This document shows, one piece after another, positions 18,846 through 27,587 of a stretch of 64,000 nucleotides of DNA (its first letter is position 1; the number at the start of each line of letters is the position of its first letter). The stretch is from Massilia polaris (GTDB lineage: Bacteria; Pseudomonadota; Gammaproteobacteria; Burkholderiales; Burkholderiaceae_D). Below the pieces are notes generated by a model. The model saw only the letters and a program-made list of their open reading frames with translations. It was not told where the DNA came from and made no database searches. Where the stretch lies: contig NZ_JABBGG010000001.1 in NCBI RefSeq assembly GCF_012927275.1, forward strand, positions 124,001 to 188,000, given 5' to 3'. Made by a program: the position numbers and the translations under genes.

Positions 18846-20348
18846 ATGATGCAGTCAACGATATCTAACTTCCCTCCGTACCTGAGCCTCGCGATCTGGC
18901 TACCGGTCCTGTTTGGCGTATTGATCCTGGCCGTCGGCCGCGACGAGCGTGCCAGCATGACCCGCTGGCTCGCGCTGGCCGGCGCCGTCATCAGCCTGCT
19001 GGCGACGTTCCCGCTGGTGAGCAACTTCGACAACGCCGCGCACGGCATGCAGTTTGTCGAAAGCGCGCCGTGGATCGGCCGCTTCAACATCTTCTACAGC
19101 CTCGGCATCGACGGCCTGTCGCTGTGGTTCGTTCCGCTGACCGCATTCGTGACGGTGATCGTCATCATCTCGGCATGGGAAGTCATCCAGCAGCGCGTTG
19201 CGCAGTACATGGGCTCCTTCCTGATTTTGTCGGGCCTGATGATCGGCGTGTTCTGCGCAATGGACGGCCTGCTGTTCTACTTCTTCTTCGAAGCGACCCT
19301 GATCCCGATGTACATCATCATCGGTATCTGGGGCGGCGATAACCGCATCTATGCGTCGTTCAAGTTCTTCCTCTACACCTTCTTCGGCTCGCTGCTGACG
19401 CTGGTCGCGATCATCTACCTGTACAACGCGGCCGGCGGCAGCTTCGACATCCTCGAGTGGCACAAGCTGCCGCTGACGATGAAAGAGCAGACCTTCATCT
19501 TCATCGCCTTCCTGGCGGCGTTCGCGGTCAAGGTGCCGATGTTCCCGGTCCACACCTGGCTGCCCGACGTCCACGTGGAAGCGCCTACCGGCGGCTCCGC
19601 GGTGCTGGCGGCGATCATGCTGAAGCTGGGCGCCTACGGCTTCCTGCGCTTCTCGCTGCCGATCACGCCTGACGCATCGCACGAGATGGCCGGCTTCATC
19701 ATTACCTTGTCGCTGATCGCCGTTATCTACATCGGCCTGGTAGCGCTGGTACAGAAAGACATGAAAAAGCTGGTCGCCTACTCGTCGATCGCGCACATGG
19801 GCTTCGTCACGCTGGGCTTCTTCATGTTCAACGAGATGTCGGTGCAGGGCGGTATCGTCCAGATGATCTCGCACGGCTTCGTGTCGGGCGCGATGTTCCT
19901 GTGTATCGGCGTGCTGTACGACCAGATGCACTCGCGCCAGATCGCCGACTACGGCGGCGTCGTCAACCGCATGCCGAAGTTCGCTGCGTTCTTCGTGCTG
20001 TTCTCGATGGCTAACGCTGGCCTGCCGGCGACTTCCGGCTTCGTCGGCGAGTTCATGGTGATCCTGGGCGCGGTGCAGTTCAACTTCTGGATCGGCATGC
20101 TGGCTGCAACGGCGCTGATCCTGGGCGCGGCGTACTCGCTGTGGATGGTCAAGCGCGTGGTGTTCGGCGAAGTCGCCAACCCGCACGTGGCCGACCTGGT
20201 GGACCTGAACCGCCGCGAGTTCTTCATGCTCGCCGTCCTGGCTATCGCTACGCTGTATATGGGCCTGTACCCGGCGCCATTTACCGACACGATGCAAACC
20301 TCGGTCGCGGACCTGCTCAAGCACGTCTCCGTATCGAAGCTTCCGTAA
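18846..20348 (+). CDS. nuoM: NADH-quinone oxidoreductase subunit M
   Basis: NuoM (ND4 homologue) is the second antiporter-like subunit of complex I. The 500-residue protein shows the paired motifs FFFEATLIPMYIIIGIWGG (with the conserved Glu), AFAVKVPMFPVHTWLPDVHVEAPT (with the conserved Lys) and MVKRVVFGEV near the end. It starts at ATGATG. The nuoN gene begins three bases after its stop. Confidence 0.96.
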   Translation: MMQSTISNFPPYLSLAIWLPVLFGVLILAVGRDERASMTRWLALAGAVISLLATFPLVSNFDNAAHGMQFVESAPWIGRFNIFYSLGIDGLSLWFVPLTAFVTVIVIISAWEVIQQRVAQYMGSFLILSGLMIGVFCAMDGLLFYFFFEATLIPMYIIIGIWGGDNRIYASFKFFLYTFFGSLLTLVAIIYLYNAAGGSFDILEWHKLPLTMKEQTFIFIAFLAAFAVKVPMFPVHTWLPDVHVEAPTGGSAVLAAIMLKLGAYGFLRFSLPITPDASHEMAGFIITLSLIAVIYIGLVALVQKDMKKLVAYSSIAHMGFVTLGFFMFNEMSVQGGIVQMISHGFVSGAMFLCIGVLYDQMHSRQIADYGGVVNRMPKFAAFFVLFSMANAGLPATSGFVGEFMVILGAVQFNFWIGMLAATALILGAAYSLWMVKRVVFGEVANPHVADLVDLNRREFFMLAVLAIATLYMGLYPAPFTDTMQTSVADLLKHVSVSKLP

Positions 20349-20351
20349 GAA

Positions 20352-21851
20352 ATGACTATGAACGAATTCACGAATCCAAACCTGGCCCCGGTCTACGCCG
20401 AGATCTTCCTGCTGGTGGCGGCATCCGCGATCCTGTTGATCGACATGTTCCTGCCAGCGGCAAAGCGTAACCTGACCTACTACCTGACGCTGCTCACGCT
20501 GGGCGGCTGCGCGATCTTCTCGTTCGCCGACTTCAACGGCGGCGCGACCGTGTACACGTTCTCGAACATGTACGTGTCGGATCCGATGTCGAACCTGCTC
20601 AAGCTGTTCACCTACCTGACGGTAGCCATGACGCTGGTGTACTCGCGCCAGTACGCGACCGAACGCAACATGATGTCCGATAACCTCGGCGGCGAGTTCT
20701 ACGTGCTGGCGCTGTTCTCGATGCTCGGCCAGATGATCATGATCTCGGGGCACAGCGTCCTGTCGATCTACCTCGGCCTCGAACTGATGTCGCTGTCGCT
20801 GTACGCATTGGTTGCGCTGCGCCGCGACCACGCGGTATCGACCGAAGCGGCGATGAAGTACTTCATCCTCGGCGCACTGGCTTCCGGCTTCCTGCTGTAC
20901 GGTATTTCGATGGTGTACGGCGCGACTGGCTCGCTCGACCTGTCCGAAATCGCCCGCGCTGCCGAATCGGGCGCCGCAAGCCGCACCATCCTGGTGTTCG
21001 GCCTGGTGTTCATCGTCGCCGGACTGGCCTTCAAGCTCGGCGCGGTACCGTTCCACATGTGGGTGCCTGACGTCTACCAGGGTTCGCCGACCGCAGTAAC
21101 GCTGCTGCTTGGCGGCGCGCCGAAGCTGGCGACCTTCGCCATCGCGATCCGCCTGCTGTCCGAAGGCCTGGGCGCCATGGCGTTCGACTGGCAGCAGATG
21201 CTGATGGTGCTGGCCGTAATGTCGCTGGCGATCGGTAACTTCACCGCGATCGCCCAGACCAACATCAAGCGGATGCTGGCCTATTCGACCATCGCGCAAA
21301 TGGGCTTCGTGCTGCTTGGCCTGATGTCGGGCGTGGTTGGCGGCGACGCCAGCAACGCGGCATCGGCTTACAGCGCGGCGATGTACTACTCGATCACCTA
21401 TGTCCTGACCACGGTCGGCACCTTCGGCCTGATCATGATGCTGGCCCGCTCCGGTTTCGAAGCGGAAGAGATCAATGACTTCAAGGGCCTCGGCAAGCGC
21501 AGCCCGTGGTTCGCCACCGTGATGATGCTGATGATGTTCTCGCTGGCCGGCGTGCCGCCTGCGATGGGCTTCATGGCCAAACTGACGGTGCTCGAATCGG
21601 TGCTCTCTACCGGCGCGATCTGGCTGGCCGTACTGGCGGTGCTGTTCTCGCTGATCGGCGCGTTCTACTACCTGCGCGTCGTCAAGGTCATGTGGTTTGA
21701 TGAGCCGACCGACGTGTCGGTGGTCCAGGCGCCGATGGACATGCGCGTCGTGATGTCGGTCAACGGTATCGCAGTCGTGGCGCTGGGCGTGTTCGCAGGT
21801 CCGCTGCTGACCGTCTGCACCAACGCGATGATCACCACGCTGACCTCGTAA
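20352..21851 (+). CDS. nuoN: NADH-quinone oxidoreductase subunit N
   Basis: NuoN (ND2 homologue) is the third antiporter-like subunit. The 499-residue protein carries [19 protein letters not shown] (Glu of the proton path), [21 protein letters not shown] (Lys of the path) and [18 protein letters not shown]. The start is ATGACTATG, so initiation could be at 20352 or 20358. It closes the nuo set; a DUF2818 gene follows after three bases. Confidence 0.96.
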   Translation: MTMNEFTNPNLAPVYAEIFLLVAASAILLIDMFLPAAKRNLTYYLTLLTLGGCAIFSFADFNGGATVYTFSNMYVSDPMSNLLKLFTYLTVAMTLVYSRQYATERNMMSDNLGGEFYVLALFSMLGQMIMISGHSVLSIYLGLELMSLSLYALVALRRDHAVSTEAAMKYFILGALASGFLLYGISMVYGATGSLDLSEIARAAESGAASRTILVFGLVFIVAGLAFKLGAVPFHMWVPDVYQGSPTAVTLLLGGAPKLATFAIAIRLLSEGLGAMAFDWQQMLMVLAVMSLAIGNFTAIAQTNIKRMLAYSTIAQMGFVLLGLMSGVVGGDASNAASAYSAAMYYSITYVLTTVGTFGLIMMLARSGFEAEEINDFKGLGKRSPWFATVMMLMMFSLAGVPPAMGFMAKLTVLESVLSTGAIWLAVLAVLFSLIGAFYYLRVVKVMWFDEPTDVSVVQAPMDMRVVMSVNGIAVVALGVFAGPLLTVCTNAMITTLTS

Positions 21852-21854
21852 CCG

Positions 21855-22178
21855 ATGGATGTTTCGCTTGCAAGCTGGTTGGTGATCGCGCTCGCACTTG
21901 GCGCCGCCAACCTGCCTTTCCTGACCGAGAAAGTTTTCGGCCTGATTCCTCTCAAACAGCGCGAGCCCGGCGTCGAACGCCGCAAGCATGCGTTCGTCCG
22001 CGTGTTCGAGCTGCTTGTCTTATACTTCGTCGTCGGCGCTGCCGCGTTCCTGCTCGAGTCCCGTATCGGTAACGTCTTCACGCAGGTGAAGGAGTTCTAC
22101 ATGATCACGGTGCCGCTGTTCGTGACGCTGGCGTTCCCGGGCTTCGTCTGGCGCTACCTGCGCAAGCACCGCCGCTAG
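21855..22178 (+). CDS. DUF2818 inner-membrane protein
   Basis: The 107-residue protein has three hydrophobic segments (SLASWLVIALALGAANLPFL, LLVLYFVVGAAAFLLE, MITVPLFVTLAFPGFVW) and short basic linkers. It resembles the DUF2818 family, small membrane proteins that I recall as restricted largely to betaproteobacteria and encoded next to nuoN. It begins three bases after nuoN and is almost certainly in the nuo transcript, so a role in complex I assembly or stability is a reasonable but unproven inference. Confidence 0.8.
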   Translation: MDVSLASWLVIALALGAANLPFLTEKVFGLIPLKQREPGVERRKHAFVRVFELLVLYFVVGAAAFLLESRIGNVFTQVKEFYMITVPLFVTLAFPGFVWRYLRKHRR

Positions 22179-22213
22179 TCCCCCAACTGCTGTACTGACA
22201 ATCGGAGTCGCGC

Positions 22214-22774
22214 ATGGATTCAAAGCTGAAGGAAACCCGGCTTGACGGCGGGGTGGCGTACGACGGACGCTTCCTGAAGGTGGCGAAGGACAGGATCCAG
22301 CTCCCGGACGGAAAAATCACCGACCGCGAATTCATCAAGCATCCCGGCGCGGTCGTCATCCTCCCCTTGTTCGATGACGGCAGGGTACTGCTGGAGCGCC
22401 AGTTCCGCTATCCGCTGGGACGCGAGTTCATCGAATTCCCGGCCGGTAAAATCGATCCGGGCGAGGACCACCTGGAATGCGCGAAGCGCGAACTGGTCGA
22501 GGAAACCGGCTACACCGCTACAAGCTGGCAGTTCGTCTGCACCATCCACAACGCCATCGCCTACTCCGACGAACACCTCGATATCTACCTTGCGCGCGGC
22601 CTCACGGCCGGCGAAGCAAAGCTCGACGACGGCGAATTCCTCGAGATCTTCACCTCCACCGTTCCGGAAATGCTGAGCATGGTCAAGGCAGGGCAGATCA
22701 CCGACGTCAAGACCATCATCGGCGCGTTCTGGCTCGAAAAAATCCTGGACGGCAGCTGGCAGCCGGCTGCGTAA
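22214..22774 (+). CDS. Nudix hydrolase, ADP-ribose pyrophosphatase type
   Basis: The 186-residue protein contains a complete Nudix box at residues 78-100 (Gly78, Glu84, Arg92-Glu93, Glu96-Glu97, Gly99), which binds Mg2+ and hydrolyses nucleoside diphosphate-X bonds. The preceding RQFRYPLGREFIEFPAGKI segment is typical of the ADP-ribose pyrophosphatase (NudF-like) branch, which would recycle ADP-ribose from NAD turnover. The gene follows DUF2818 after 35 bases with a GGAG site (CGGAGTCGCGC) and may be the tail of the nuo operon. Confidence 0.88.
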   Translation: MDSKLKETRLDGGVAYDGRFLKVAKDRIQLPDGKITDREFIKHPGAVVILPLFDDGRVLLERQFRYPLGREFIEFPAGKIDPGEDHLECAKRELVEETGYTATSWQFVCTIHNAIAYSDEHLDIYLARGLTAGEAKLDDGEFLEIFTSTVPEMLSMVKAGQITDVKTIIGAFWLEKILDGSWQPAA

Positions 22775-22844
22775 AAAGCGCGGCCGGCCAGCAAAGTTTG
22801 TGCAGGTGAGGTACAGTCTTTACCGGACTGGCCTAACAAACAAG

Positions 22845-23543
22845 ATGACACCGATGAAACATCAAGCCCCGCGTTATTTCGCCCTGATCCCGGCCGCCGG
22901 CGTCGGTGCGCGGATGGCCGCGGGCGCGCCCAAGCAGTATTTGCCAATCAGCGGCAAACCGATGCTGCGCCACACCATCGACGCTTTCCTGTCGAGCGAA
23001 CTGATCAGCCATACCTATGTCGTCGTCAGTCCCGGAGACGGGCACATCGACGCCGTCGCGCCGCAAGGCGCGGTAACGGTACTGCGCTGCGGCGGCGCCA
23101 CCCGCATGGAATCGATCAGGAACGGCCTGCAGGCGCTCGCCGGCACCATTGCCAGCGACGACTGGGTGCTGGTGCACGACGCCGCGCGTCCGGGGCTGGA
23201 CGCGGCGCTGATCGAAAAACTGATTACCACGGTCGGCAGCGATCCGGTCGGCGGCCTGCTTGCGCTGCCGGTGGTCGACACCGTCAAGCGCAGCGGCGCT
23301 GGCGACGTGCAGACGGTGGCGCGCGACGGCCTGTGGCTGGCGCAGACGCCGCAGATGTTCCGCTACAAACTGCTCGGTGAAGCGCTGGCTGCCGCCACCG
23401 ACCCGAACCTCGTGACCGACGACGCCAGCGCCGTGGAGGCAATGGGCCTGTCGCCCAAGCTGGTCGAAGGACACCCACGCAATCTTAAAGTCACGCTGCC
23501 CGCCGACATCCGGATCGCCGAGATGTACCTGGCTGCGTCGTGA
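22845..23543 (+). CDS. ispD: 2-C-methyl-D-erythritol 4-phosphate cytidylyltransferase
   Basis: IspD transfers CMP to MEP, the third step of the MEP isoprenoid pathway. The product shows the nucleotide-binding loop [20 protein letters not shown], the VHDAARPGL motif and [10 protein letters not shown], all characteristic. The longest frame starts with a GTG at 22800 but adds an atypical leader; ATG codons at 22845 and 22854 give the usual N-terminus. Neither has a clear ribosome site, so I chose the first. ispF follows after 28 bases, the standard pairing. Confidence 0.93.
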   Translation: MTPMKHQAPRYFALIPAAGVGARMAAGAPKQYLPISGKPMLRHTIDAFLSSELISHTYVVVSPGDGHIDAVAPQGAVTVLRCGGATRMESIRNGLQALAGTIASDDWVLVHDAARPGLDAALIEKLITTVGSDPVGGLLALPVVDTVKRSGAGDVQTVARDGLWLAQTPQMFRYKLLGEALAAATDPNLVTDDASAVEAMGLSPKLVEGHPRNLKVTLPADIRIAEMYLAAS

Positions 23544-23571
23544 CAAACCAACTTTGGACTGTGAACGAACT

Positions 23572-24087
23572 ATGGCACTAGCATCCTACAATCCGACTCC
23601 ACCGTTTCGCATCGGGACCGGCTACGACTGCCACGCCCTCGTCGAGGGCCGTCAGCTGATCGTCGGCGGGGTCACGATCCCGCACCGCACTGGCCTGATG
23701 GGCCACTCGGACGCCGACGTGCTGCTGCACGCGATCATCGACGCGCTGCTCGGCGCGGCTGCGCTGGGCGACATCGGCAAGCACTTCCCGGACACCGACC
23801 CGATGTTCGCCGGCGCCGATTCGCGCACCTTGCTGCGCGAGGTGGCGCACCGCGTGTTAGCGACCGGCTACACCATCGGTAACATCGACGCGACCATCAT
23901 CGCGCAGGCGCCGAAGATGTCGCCGCACATTCCACATATGGTGTCGCGCATCGCCGAAGACATCGGCGTGTCGCCGCAGCAGGTCAACATCAAGGCCAAG
24001 ACCAACGAGAAGATGGGATACCTTGGGCGGGAAGAGGGCATGGCGGCGGAAGCGGTTGCGATGTTAATCCGCTCCACCACCGCGTAG
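23572..24087 (+). CDS. ispF: 2-C-methyl-D-erythritol 2,4-cyclodiphosphate synthase
   Basis: IspF cyclises CDP-ME 2-phosphate with release of CMP, step five of the MEP pathway. The zinc ligands are in GTGYDCHAL (Asp, His) and the later His of [34 protein letters not shown] and [11 protein letters not shown] are all present in a protein of about 171 residues, normal for the trimeric enzyme. A TTG at 23554 would add six residues; the ATG at 23572 is preferred. Confidence 0.96.
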   Translation: MALASYNPTPPFRIGTGYDCHALVEGRQLIVGGVTIPHRTGLMGHSDADVLLHAIIDALLGAAALGDIGKHFPDTDPMFAGADSRTLLREVAHRVLATGYTIGNIDATIIAQAPKMSPHIPHMVSRIAEDIGVSPQQVNIKAKTNEKMGYLGREEGMAAEAVAMLIRSTTA

Positions 24088-24094
24088 CTGGTAC

Positions 24095-25357
24095 ATGTCC
24101 ACGCACCCTGAAATGACCCCGCGCGCCGCCTGGGCGCTGATCCTCACGGCCTCGGCGATCCTGATGATCACGATGGGCGCGCGTCTCACCTCGGGCCTGT
24201 TCCTGTCGCCGATTAACACTTCCACCGGCCTTGGCATCGCCACCGTCAGCTTCGCGCTGGCGATCGGCCAGTTCATGTGGGGCGCGGCGCAGCCGGTGTT
24301 CGGCGCGGTGGCCGACAAGTACGGCTCCGGCCGCGTCATCGTCCTCGGCGGCGTGATGCTCGCCGCAGGCCTGGCCGCCACGCCATTCGTCTCCTCCGAA
24401 TTTGGCCTGATCCTCACCATGGGCATCGTCAGCGCCGCTGGTGCCGGTGCGGGCAGCTTCTCGATCCTGATCGGGGCCACGGCCCAGCGCCTGCCGGCCA
24501 ACAAGCGCCCGTTCGCGGCGGGCTTCATCAACGCCGGCGGCTCGTTCGGCCAGTTCGTGTTCGCCCCGCTGATGCAGGCGATCATCGCCAGCACCGGCTG
24601 GGTCGCCGCGATGTTCACGATGGCCGCCACCTCGCTGCTGACGATTCCGCTGGCGTGGCCGCTGCGCTCCCGCAAAGCCAAACCGGTGCCCGAACTGGTC
24701 GTCAGCGAGGACACGCCGGTGCCAGCGCCTGCCGCACCCGTCCTCGGCCTCGGCGAACAGCTCAAGATCGCGATGCGCGACCGCAGCTACCTGTACCTGC
24801 ACCTCGGCTTCTTCACCTGCGGCTTCCACATCGCCTTCCTGGTCACCCACCTGCCGGGCGAGGTCGCGCTGTGCAACCTGTCGGCCGGCGTGTCGGCCAC
24901 CGCGCTTGCGCTGATCGGCCTGTTCAACATCGCCGGCAGCCTCGGCGCCGGCGCGCTGAGCACCCGTTACCGCATGAAGTCGATCCTCGCGGTGACCTAT
25001 GCCGCACGGGCCGTCATTATCGGCCTGTACCTGCTGGCGCCAAAAACGCCGACAACTTTCTACGTGCTGGCCGCGGCGCTCGGCTTCACCTGGCTTGCCA
25101 CCGTGCCGCCGACCGCTGGCCTGGTGGGCAAGTTGTTCGGCATGCGCTACCTGTCGACGCTGTTCGGCCTGACGCTGCTGTCGCATCAGATCGGCGGTTT
25201 CTTCGGCGCCTGGCTGGGCGGCCTGTCGTTCGTCACCTACGGCGACTACACCTGGATGTGGTACGCCGACATCGTGCTGGCGATCGGGGCGGCGCTGAGC
25301 AACCTGCCGATCCGCGAAGCGCCAGTGGTGCGCGTTGCGGCCGCCGCCAAGGCTTAA
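24095..25357 (+). CDS. Major facilitator superfamily transporter
   Basis: The 420-residue protein has twelve predicted hydrophobic segments split by a central hydrophilic loop near residues 190-225. It has an MFS motif-A-like loop between helices 2 and 3 (GAVADKYGSGRVIVLGG). The overall pattern resembles MFS branches such as oxalate/formate-antiporter-like or monocarboxylate-type carriers; the substrate cannot be assigned. It starts seven bases after ispF and could be co-transcribed by chance of spacing rather than function. Confidence 0.85.
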   Translation: MSTHPEMTPRAAWALILTASAILMITMGARLTSGLFLSPINTSTGLGIATVSFALAIGQFMWGAAQPVFGAVADKYGSGRVIVLGGVMLAAGLAATPFVSSEFGLILTMGIVSAAGAGAGSFSILIGATAQRLPANKRPFAAGFINAGGSFGQFVFAPLMQAIIASTGWVAAMFTMAATSLLTIPLAWPLRSRKAKPVPELVVSEDTPVPAPAAPVLGLGEQLKIAMRDRSYLYLHLGFFTCGFHIAFLVTHLPGEVALCNLSAGVSATALALIGLFNIAGSLGAGALSTRYRMKSILAVTYAARAVIIGLYLLAPKTPTTFYVLAAALGFTWLATVPPTAGLVGKLFGMRYLSTLFGLTLLSHQIGGFFGAWLGGLSFVTYGDYTWMWYADIVLAIGAALSNLPIREAPVVRVAAAAKA

Positions 25358-25361
25358 GGTC

Positions 25362-25670
25362 ATGGCGCGCGACGTCCACGCCTACCGCGAGGTGGCGGTC
25401 GAATCGGTGGCCGACCCGCACACGGGCAACCTGTCGATCAGGCCGATGGCGGGACAGGCCTTTGCGCCGACGATGCGGGTTCAGTGTGCGCGCGGCATGC
25501 GCGACCCGGCACAGTACCCGCCCGGCACCCGCTTCCTCGTCAACGCCAAACTGACCGACCGCCTCGGCGGCAGGCCCTTCCTCTACGCTTACCATGGCGA
25601 CCCGGTTGTCGTCCTCACCAAAGCCCAGGCACAGGCCTTCCTGGCGCATTTCCGTCGCGGGCGGATTTAG
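25362..25670 (+). CDS. Conserved-looking small hypothetical protein
   Basis: This 102-residue soluble protein starts four bases after the MFS gene, behind AAGGTC. It has no signal peptide or membrane segment. Visible features are a strand-rich core (VAVESVADPHTGNLSIRP, PGTRFLVNAKLTDR, PFLYAYHGDPVVVL) that might form a small beta-barrel. I do not recognise the family. Codon usage matches the neighbours, which supports a real gene. Confidence 0.6.
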   Translation: MARDVHAYREVAVESVADPHTGNLSIRPMAGQAFAPTMRVQCARGMRDPAQYPPGTRFLVNAKLTDRLGGRPFLYAYHGDPVVVLTKAQAQAFLAHFRRGRI

Positions 25671-25738
25671 CCCGGACGACACATCGATGCAAAAATGGTT
25701 ACTATTGACGTTCTTCACGGACAGAGAAAAGGAACGTC

Positions 25739-26290
25739 ATGGCAACCAGGAAGATCGCCGTCATCGTCGGCAGCTTGCGCAAGGAATCGTTCAACCGCAA
25801 GGTCGCCAAAACCCTGATGCTGCTTGCCCCGTCCACCCTGGAGATGGAGATCGTCGAGATCGGCCAGCTGCCGTTGTACAACCAGGATGACGACGACAAC
25901 CCGCCCGCCACCTATGTCGAGTTCCGCGAGAAGATCAAGCAGTTCGACGGCGTCCTGTTCTGCACGCCGGAGTACAACCGCTCGGTGCCGGGCGTGCTGA
26001 AAAACGCGATCGACGTCGGCTCGCGTCCTTACGGCCAGAGTGCGTGGACCGGCAAGCCGTGCGCCATCGTCAGCGTGTCGCCGGGCGCGCTGGCCGGTTT
26101 CGGCGCCAACCACCACCTGCGCCAGTCGCTGGTGTTCCTCAACATGCCGGCCATGCAGCAGCCGGAAGCCTACCTCGGCAACATCGCCGGGCAGTACCAC
26201 GGCGACCAGCTGACCAACGACTCGACCCGCGGTTTCATGCAGAAGTTTGTCGACGCCTTCGACACCTGGGTCGAACGCCACGCCGACTGA
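25739..26290 (+). CDS. NADPH-dependent FMN reductase (flavodoxin-like)
   Basis: The 183-residue protein begins with the flavin phosphate-binding segment VGSLRKESFNRKVAKTL and has the diagnostic TPEYNRSVPGVLKNAIDVGSR stretch of the NADPH-dependent FMN/quinone reductase family (ArsH/YieF/azoreductase-like). Such enzymes reduce FMN, quinones or chromate with NADPH. The start ATG follows AAAAGGAACGTC. The VOC gene follows after 15 bases. Confidence 0.9.
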   Translation: MATRKIAVIVGSLRKESFNRKVAKTLMLLAPSTLEMEIVEIGQLPLYNQDDDDNPPATYVEFREKIKQFDGVLFCTPEYNRSVPGVLKNAIDVGSRPYGQSAWTGKPCAIVSVSPGALAGFGANHHLRQSLVFLNMPAMQQPEAYLGNIAGQYHGDQLTNDSTRGFMQKFVDAFDTWVERHAD

Positions 26291-26305
26291 CGGGCCGGAG
26301 GCAGT

Positions 26306-26746
26306 ATGATCCAGATCCGCCACATCGACCATATCGTGCTGCGCGTCGTCGACCTCGACGCGATGATCGACTTTTACTGCGACGTCCTCGGCTGCACGGT
26401 CGAACGCCGCCAGGACGAGATCGGCCTGGTGCAACTGCGCGTGGGCAGCGCGCTGGTCGACCTGGTGCCGGTCGACGGCAAGCTGGGACGCCAGGGCGGC
26501 GCGGCGCCAGGCAGGGAAGGGCGCAACGTCGACCACGTATGCTTCCGCGTGGAGCCGTTCGACGAGGCGGCGATCCGCGCCCATCTCGGCGCGGCGGGCG
26601 TCGCCTGCGGCCCGGTCGAATCGCGCTACGGCGCCGAAGGCGAAGGACCGTCGGTCTACCTGCAGGACCCCGAGGGCAACATCCTCGAGTTGAAGGGGCC
26701 GGCATGGGCTCCTGGAACCAGTCAACCCGTGCCCAAACACGTTTGA
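26306..26746 (+). CDS. VOC-family (glyoxalase/dioxygenase-fold) protein
   Basis: The 146-residue protein shows two beta-alpha-beta-beta-beta modules of the vicinal oxygen chelate fold. It opens with IRHIDHIVLRVVDLDAMIDFY and has NVDHVCFRV at the second module and PEGNILELKGP at the end. Metal-ligand candidates are His in IDHIV, His in VDHVC and the Glu of NILEL. Members include glyoxalase I, fosfomycin-resistance enzymes and extradiol dioxygenases; the substrate is undetermined. It starts after GGAGGCAGT, 15 bases behind the reductase gene. Confidence 0.87.
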   Translation: MIQIRHIDHIVLRVVDLDAMIDFYCDVLGCTVERRQDEIGLVQLRVGSALVDLVPVDGKLGRQGGAAPGREGRNVDHVCFRVEPFDEAAIRAHLGAAGVACGPVESRYGAEGEGPSVYLQDPEGNILELKGPAWAPGTSQPVPKHV

Positions 26747-26784
26747 TACCTGTCAAGCCATGCGAGGTTTATGCGCCTAGCCTT

Positions 26785-26809
26785 GCAGTTCGTGTTGAAG
26801 ACGAACTGC
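26785..26809. repeat. Perfect 9-bp inverted repeat upstream of the phasin gene
   Basis: GCAGTTCGT (26785-26793) and ACGAACTGC (26801-26809) are exact reverse complements separated by seven bases. No T-run follows, so it is not a standard terminator for the VOC gene. Its position about 135 bases ahead of the phasin start makes an operator for a dimeric regulator possible. The remainder of 26747-26942 shows no gene. Confidence 0.6.
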
Positions 26810-26942
26810 CTCGCCCGGCCTGACCGATGGCCACGGCTGTCTTCTCACTTCCCGTTGCGGACGGCACGCGGCGCGCCTTCACTGGCTGCGTGAGTTCCGC
26901 CTCCGCATTCATGTTCAAACCAACTAAATTGAGGCGACTCTA

Positions 26943-27587
26943 ATGTTTCCATTTTCCCAGTCCGTTACCCCAGCAGTGCGAAGCCACCTGGAAGCACAGA
27001 TGGCGTTCATGAACGACATGTCCAAATCGCTGTTCCGCTCATTCCAGCAACTCTGCGACCTGAATATCCAGCTGACCCAGACCATGCTCGAAGAAAGCGC
27101 GCTGGCCAGCAACTCGATGCTCACCGCCGACCGCCAGACCGAGGTGTTCAGCGCAGCGGCATCGCGCGCCCAGCCTGCGACCGAAAAACTGCGCGCATAC
27201 CAGCAGCACATTTCGCGCGTCGCCGCCGACTCGCAGGTCGAACTGGCCCGCGTCGCCGAGCAGCACGTGCAGGAAACCACCCGTACCGCTCACGCGCTGG
27301 CCGACGAGGTAGCCCGCGTCGCAACGGATGAAACCGACCGCAACATGCGCAGCCAGCAGGAAACCATGCGCAAGTTCAGCGATCCGTTCCACACCGGCGA
27401 CGGCCAGATGCGCGGCGATGGTGGCGCCCAGCGCGCTGGCGCCAGCATGCAGAGTTCGTCGCCAGGCAGCGCACAAGGCAGCTCGGGCGGCGCCGGCCAG
27501 GGCGACCTTCAGGGCAACATCCCTGTCCAGGGAGGCCAGTCCCAGGCAAGCAAGGGCAGCGCTACCTCAGGCGCGCGCCGCGAGTAA
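26943..27587 (+). CDS. Phasin family protein
   Basis: Phasins coat polyhydroxyalkanoate granules. Residues 1-140 form long amphipathic helices with the family pattern (FNDMSKSLFRSFQQL-like start, LNIQLTQTMLEESALASNSML, and AQPATEKLRAYQQH). The C-terminal 65 residues are a Gly/Ser/Gln-rich low-complexity tail. The 214-residue length is slightly above the usual 180-190 because of that tail. An inverted repeat upstream could bind a regulator. The gene's 3' end overlaps the convergent acyltransferase pseudogene by about 20 bases. Confidence 0.85.
   Translation: MFPFSQSVTPAVRSHLEAQMAFMNDMSKSLFRSFQQLCDLNIQLTQTMLEESALASNSMLTADRQTEVFSAAASRAQPATEKLRAYQQHISRVAADSQVELARVAEQHVQETTRTAHALADEVARVATDETDRNMRSQQETMRKFSDPFHTGDGQMRGDGGAQRAGASMQSSSPGSAQGSSGGAGQGDLQGNIPVQGGQSQASKGSATSGARRE

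Noticed and set aside
18900..18960. Possible riboswitch or attenuator inside the nuo operon
   Set aside because: Intergenic gaps in the operon are at most about 50 bases and show no stable conserved RNA fold.
18900..21989. Antisense open frame of 1029 codons opposite nuoM/nuoN
   Set aside because: Same reasons: it is a shadow of nuoM/nuoN codon bias, with a highly charged His/Arg/Gln-rich product and no recognisable motif.
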